NCBI GenBank assembly: GCA_039680605.1
Contig: JBDKTA010000031.1
Span: 1-37,834, forward strand
Direction: 5' to 3'
From: Planctomycetaceae bacterium
Lineage (GTDB): Bacteria > Planctomycetota > Phycisphaerae > SM23-33
DNA: 37,834 nt
The stretch's first letter is position 1; the number at the start of each line of letters is the position of its first letter. A program made the position numbers and the translations under genes. Under the pieces are notes generated by a model. The model made no database searches and was not told the origin of the DNA. It was given only the letters and a program-made list of their open reading frames with translations. Below are positions 34,233 to 37,834 of this stretch, piece by piece.

Positions 34233-35549
34233 CTACTTAATGAACTCGTTCAGGATATTCTCCAGCAGTTCCACGCGGCCGGACTCGTTGGCGTCGGCTT
34301 CGCCCTTCTTGAGCATGTACTGCTGCAGCTCGCGCAGACCGACCTGGCGCTTTTCGATCTTGGCGCCGATGCCTTTGTCCCAGCTCGCGTAGCGCTTGGC
34401 GACGAACTTGTCCATCGCCCCGCTCTTGCGGATGGCGGCGGCGATCTTGAGCCCGCGGGCGAAAGCGTCCATCGCCCCGATGTGGGCGTAGAACAGGTCG
34501 ACCGGCTCGAAGCTCTCGCGCGCCACGTGGGCGTCGAAGTTCAATCCGCCGGTGGTGAACCCGCCGGCCTTGAGGATCGTCAGCATCGCCATCGTCGCGT
34601 CGTAGATGTCGGTGGGGAACTGGTCGGTGTCCCAGCCCAGCAGCAGGTCGCCGCGGTTGGCGTCGACGGAACCGAGCATGCCCAGCGCCGCGGCCGTCTC
34701 GAGCTCGTGGTGGAACGTGTGCCCGGCCAGCGTGGCGTGGTTGGCCTCGACGTTGAACTGGAAATGCTTGTCCAGGCCGTTGCGGACGAGGAACCCGTAC
34801 ACCGTCATGCAGTCGAAGTCGTACTGGTGCTTGGTGGGTTCCTTGGGCTTGGGCTCGATGTAGAACTGGCCCTTGAAGCCGATCTGCTTCTTGTAGTCCA
34901 CCGCAAGCTGCAGCAGGCGGGCCATGTGGTCGAGCTCGCGCGGCATGTTGGTGTTGAGCAGGCTCTTGTAGCCTTCGCGCCCGCCCCAGAACACGTAACC
35001 CTGGCCGCCGAGTTCCTTGGTCACTTCCAGCGCCTTGGCGACCTGCGCGCCGGCGTAAGCGAAGACGTCGGCGTTGCAGCTCGTGCCGGCCCCGTGCATG
35101 AAGCGCGGGTGCGAGAACAGGCAGGCGGTGCCCCAGAGCAGCTTGACGCCGGTGCGGTCCTGCTCGGACTTGAGGACCTTGACGACCGCGTCGAGGTTCT
35201 TGTTGGTTTCGGAGAGGGTGCCCGCTTCGGGGGCCACGTCGCGGTCATGGAAGCAGTAGAAGTCCACGCCGAGCTTGGTGAAGAACTCAAATGCCGCCTT
35301 CACGCGCGCCTGCGCGTTGGCGACGCTGCTGGTGCCGTCGTCCCAGGGCATCTGGCGCGTGGGCCCGCCGAACTGGTCGGAGCAGCCGTTGCGGAAAGCG
35401 TGCCAGTAGGCCACCGCGAAACGCAGGTGGTCCTTCATGGACTTGCCTTCGATCTTTTCCTTGGCGTTGTAGTGCTTGAACGCCAGCGGGTTCTTGGAGT
35501 CCGGACCTTCATACTTGATCTTCGCAATTCCGGGAAAGGCTTCGGCCAT
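34233..35549 (-). CDS. xylA: xylose isomerase (class II), 438 aa
   Basis: The enzyme interconverts xylose and xylulose (and glucose and fructose) using two divalent metals. Family motifs are all present: [13 protein letters not shown] (catalytic His), [28 protein letters not shown] (metal Glu), [27 protein letters not shown] and WDTDQFPTD. At 438 aa with the extra N-terminal [20 protein letters not shown] it belongs to class II. The ATG follows GGAGAG. No xylulokinase or regulator is adjacent, so it probably acts with sugar genes elsewhere. Confidence 0.95.
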   Translation of the reverse strand: MAEAFPGIAKIKYEGPDSKNPLAFKHYNAKEKIEGKSMKDHLRFAVAYWHAFRNGCSDQFGGPTRQMPWDDGTSSVANAQARVKAAFEFFTKLGVDFYCFHDRDVAPEAGTLSETNKNLDAVVKVLKSEQDRTGVKLLWGTACLFSHPRFMHGAGTSCNADVFAYAGAQVAKALEVTKELGGQGYVFWGGREGYKSLLNTNMPRELDHMARLLQLAVDYKKQIGFKGQFYIEPKPKEPTKHQYDFDCMTVYGFLVRNGLDKHFQFNVEANHATLAGHTFHHELETAAALGMLGSVDANRGDLLLGWDTDQFPTDIYDATMAMLTILKAGGFTTGGLNFDAHVARESFEPVDLFYAHIGAMDAFARGLKIAAAIRKSGAMDKFVAKRYASWDKGIGAKIEKRQVGLRELQQYMLKKGEADANESGRVELLENILNEFIK

Positions 35550-35727
35550 GATGTACTCTCCTTCAAGTCCTTAGCGCCGCGATGGGCGGCCCTGTGTCGT
35601 CTCGTGATCTTTCTGCGGGCAAAACAGCGAAGCATTGTAAAAGCGCCCCGCCCGCGCCGCAAGAGCGTGTTACTCCGGAATGAGCGAATGTTGGACCGCC
35701 GCGGAGGAGGCGCTGCGCGGCGAAACG
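35550..35727. other. gap upstream of xylA
   Basis: These 178 nt separate xylA from the end of the secreted toroid gene. Nothing gene-like is seen; the xylA promoter should lie here, but I cannot name convincing -35 and -10 boxes. Confidence 0.4.
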
Positions 35728-37629
35728 CTACAGGACCCTGCGCAACTTGGCGGCTTCCGTGGCCTCGGGGGTGTCCGGGTGCGACTTGATAAGCTCGTCC
35801 AGCGCCGCTTTGGCGTTGTCCCATTGGCCGGCCTTGAGAAGTTCCCTGGCGGTCTTGAGCATGTCGGCGGCAGAGGATTTCGGCGGCGGCGCGGGCTCGG
35901 AGGGCTTGGCGGGCGGCGGCGTAGCGGCCGCCGGCGCCGGCGGGACGGGTTGCACGGGTAGCTGGGCGGGCGGCGCAGCGGCGCCGCCCTGCTCTGCCGG
36001 CACGGTGACTTTGTGTTCGAGCAGCAGGTCGCCCAGGAGTCCCATCGCGTTATTGACCTGGTTGAGCGTGATCAAGGCGCGGATCCGGGCAAGCTTTCCG
36101 TGTTCGGTATCGGCTGGCGCTCCTTCGCCGTTCTCGCTCCGCAAGATCGCCGAGATGAGTTTGCCCGCCGAGGCGGTGTCGCCGGAGGTGATGTACCGCC
36201 GCAGCAGGAGCAGTTCTTCGGCCCGGGTCGGACCGGTCTGGCCGGAAGTCGACGTCCCGGGCGCGACGGCGCCGGGGATCTGGGCGGCCGGCGGCGCGTT
36301 GCCTGCAACGGGAGCGGCAGGCGTGGCGGGAGTACCGGGCGCGGGCGCCGGCGCCGGGTCTTCGGCGCCGGGGCTGTTGGCCGAGGAGTAGGTGCCGGGG
36401 TAGTAGTTCCCGAGCATCTGCTCAGTGGCGCGTTCGAGAACCAGCAGATTCCAGCACGTCGCCAGGATCGGGTCATCCTTGACGACCGGACCGCCGTTAG
36501 ACCACGACCCGTCGCCTTTCTGGGCGGTGCAGATCCGGTCGGCTACCACTTCGTACCAGTCCTGCTTGCCGATCTTCTGCGTCTGCGTCAGCGCGCAGGC
36601 GCGTTCGAGACCGTAGAGATAATACGCGTCGCTCTGATAGACGCCGTTGCGGCCGATCCAGTCGAAACCGCGTTCGATGGCCAGTTCTGCCGGCGTCTTG
36701 CGCTTGGCCTTGGCGGCGGCCTGGGCGGCTTCGTTCTTGGCGTCGGCATTCTTGTCAATGGGGCTCAGATACGTTCCGGCGATATCTTCGCGGCTGATGC
36801 GCTTTCCGGTAGCCTGGAGAATGCACACGCCCAGGCACCCGATGCCCGCGGCCGTCATGGGATGATTGGCGCCGCTGCGATGCTTGCCCGAGTTGGTGTA
36901 GATGAACCCGCCGTAGTTGTCCTGCATGTTGATCAGATACCCTGCCGCTCGCAGCCAGGTTTCTTTGGGCACGGAGATCTTGTTGCGCGACACGGCCCAC
37001 AGACCCAGCACCGCGTACTGGGTGTTGGACAGGTCCTGATTCTCGCTGCCGCGTTTGTAGCCCCACCCGCCGTTGGCGGCCTGGGCGCCGACGATCGTGG
37101 TGCCCAGATTGGCCATGGCCGTCACGTAGAGTCGCTTGTGGACGCGCTTGCCGAACTCGTCGGTGTCTTCACAGAGGCTGTCCAGCGCCAGCAGCATGAT
37201 GCCGCAGTTGTAGACGGCGTGCTTGTCCCAGTCGCGCGTGTCGAGCCCGGCGTAGCGCATCATGAAGGGCAGGACGGCCTTGATGGCCGGGTCGGTCTTG
37301 GGCACGCCGCTCTTGCGCAAGGCCAGGACGCACAGCGCCACCGATCCGGGCTCGTTGCGGTACTGCGTGCTGCCGAAGCCGCCGTCGCGCCCCTGCTGGG
37401 CGCGCAGATAGGCTACGCCTTTGGTGATGGCCTCGTTCACTCGCCGCTGGAGGTCCGTCAGCTGCTGCACCTGCTGCACCTGCCCCACCGCCGCCGGCGC
37501 AGGGCCGCCAGCGGCCCCAATCGCCTGCCCCGCCGCCGGCGCAACCGCGACAGCCAGCGACACAAGACAGCAGAGGACGCAAATCCGGAAAGAAGGTAAG
37601 CGACCTGTGAATTGCGAATACTCAGCCAT
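35728..37629 (-). CDS. secreted alpha-toroid (prenyltransferase/squalene-cyclase-like) repeat protein with TPR-like tail, 633 aa
   Basis: A signal peptide (SFRICVLCCLVSLAVAVAPA) ends near AAGQ. Residues about 55-420 contain repeated alpha-toroid signatures of the prenyltransferase/squalene-cyclase fold: AQQGRDGGFGS, GAQAANGGWGYK, NMQDNYGGFIYT, AQKGDGSWSN. The catalytic DxDD motif of squalene-hopene cyclases is not seen, so a binding or structural role is more likely than cyclisation. Pro/Ala-rich linkers separate two helical segments; the last (SAADMLKTARELLKAGQWDN ... AKAALDELIKSHPDTPEA) looks like a TPR pair. Such proteins are common in planctomycetes. The start MAEYSQF has AGAGGA 8 nt upstream. 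Confidence 0.8.
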   Translation of the reverse strand: MAEYSQFTGRLPSFRICVLCCLVSLAVAVAPAAGQAIGAAGGPAPAAVGQVQQVQQLTDLQRRVNEAITKGVAYLRAQQGRDGGFGSTQYRNEPGSVALCVLALRKSGVPKTDPAIKAVLPFMMRYAGLDTRDWDKHAVYNCGIMLLALDSLCEDTDEFGKRVHKRLYVTAMANLGTTIVGAQAANGGWGYKRGSENQDLSNTQYAVLGLWAVSRNKISVPKETWLRAAGYLINMQDNYGGFIYTNSGKHRSGANHPMTAAGIGCLGVCILQATGKRISREDIAGTYLSPIDKNADAKNEAAQAAAKAKRKTPAELAIERGFDWIGRNGVYQSDAYYLYGLERACALTQTQKIGKQDWYEVVADRICTAQKGDGSWSNGGPVVKDDPILATCWNLLVLERATEQMLGNYYPGTYSSANSPGAEDPAPAPAPGTPATPAAPVAGNAPPAAQIPGAVAPGTSTSGQTGPTRAEELLLLRRYITSGDTASAGKLISAILRSENGEGAPADTEHGKLARIRALITLNQVNNAMGLLGDLLLEHKVTVPAEQGGAAAPPAQLPVQPVPPAPAAATPPPAKPSEPAPPPKSSAADMLKTARELLKAGQWDNAKAALDELIKSHPDTPEATEAAKLRRVL

Positions 37630-37708
37630 GCCGTGCATCCTCTAGGACTGCCAGTAGACCGCGACCGCACCGTCTTTGCCACAAAATTATACCGCCCCAT
37701 TGCCCCGC

Positions 37709-37749
37709 GTGAGCGACCGGATTTCCTGGCAGGAAATCCGGTCGCTCAC
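37709..37749. repeat. 41-bp perfect palindrome
   Basis: GTGAGCGACCGGATTTCCTG is followed by one G and its exact reverse complement (20 + 1 + 20). It lies about 80 nt upstream of the toroid gene. It is probably another dispersed repeat; whether it also affects transcription cannot be told. Confidence 0.9.
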
Positions 37750-37834
37750 AGAGCGGGAGAAAGTAGTGAGTAGAGAGGAGAAAAAGCGGCCAACGCCTTA
37801 TCAGACCTGCCATCGCGGCCTATCGCCCGGACTT

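Overview
The window is about 38 kb of GC-rich bacterial DNA (no rRNA, tRNA or CRISPR seen). Gene content (secreted alpha-toroid repeat protein, a 2,121-residue secreted macroglobulin-like protein, a DUF5703 glycoside-hydrolase-like enzyme, class II xylose isomerase) and the many GC-rich palindromic intergenic repeats point to a Planctomycetota bacterium, perhaps of the Phycisphaerae. That placement is an inference from style and family content, not from a marker gene.

Region 1 (about 1-16,372) is a tailed-phage morphogenesis operon, all on the minus strand and entering the window at its right end: an unknown 122-aa protein, two small zinc-ribbon-like proteins, a ParB-like domain protein, an ABC-ATPase/GNAT fusion, a possible small protein, large terminase, portal, two related scaffold-like proteins, major capsid, two carbohydrate-enzyme-like proteins (DUF115-like and Capsule_synth-like), then connector and tail-type proteins running off the left edge. 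It is controlled from 16,114-16,372, where a divergent promoter pair drives this operon and a CI/LexA-like repressor on the plus strand. No integrase or attachment site is visible. Host-type repeats have settled in nearly every gap of the operon, once inside a gene, which suggests long residence in this genome.

Region 2 (17,207-30,099) is chromosomal: a nested palindromic element, metK with its terminator (minus), a URO-D-superfamily protein (plus), a PHP phosphoesterase (minus), the DUF5703 protein (plus) and the giant secreted protein (plus).

Region 3 (30,100-37,834) holds dnaB (plus), a 66-bp x4 tandem repeat, then a minus-strand block: the secreted toroid/TPR-like protein, xylA, ribD and a four-helix membrane protein placed 1 nt after ribD.

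The most noteworthy points are: the two glycan-enzyme-like genes inside the capsid-to-connector interval; the ABC-GNAT fusion beside the terminase, with a codon-usage frame switch at its 3' end; twin scaffold-like proteins sharing a C-terminal motif; a repeat family that sits flush against start and stop codons and has once become part of a protein; and an apparently leaderless repressor transcript.
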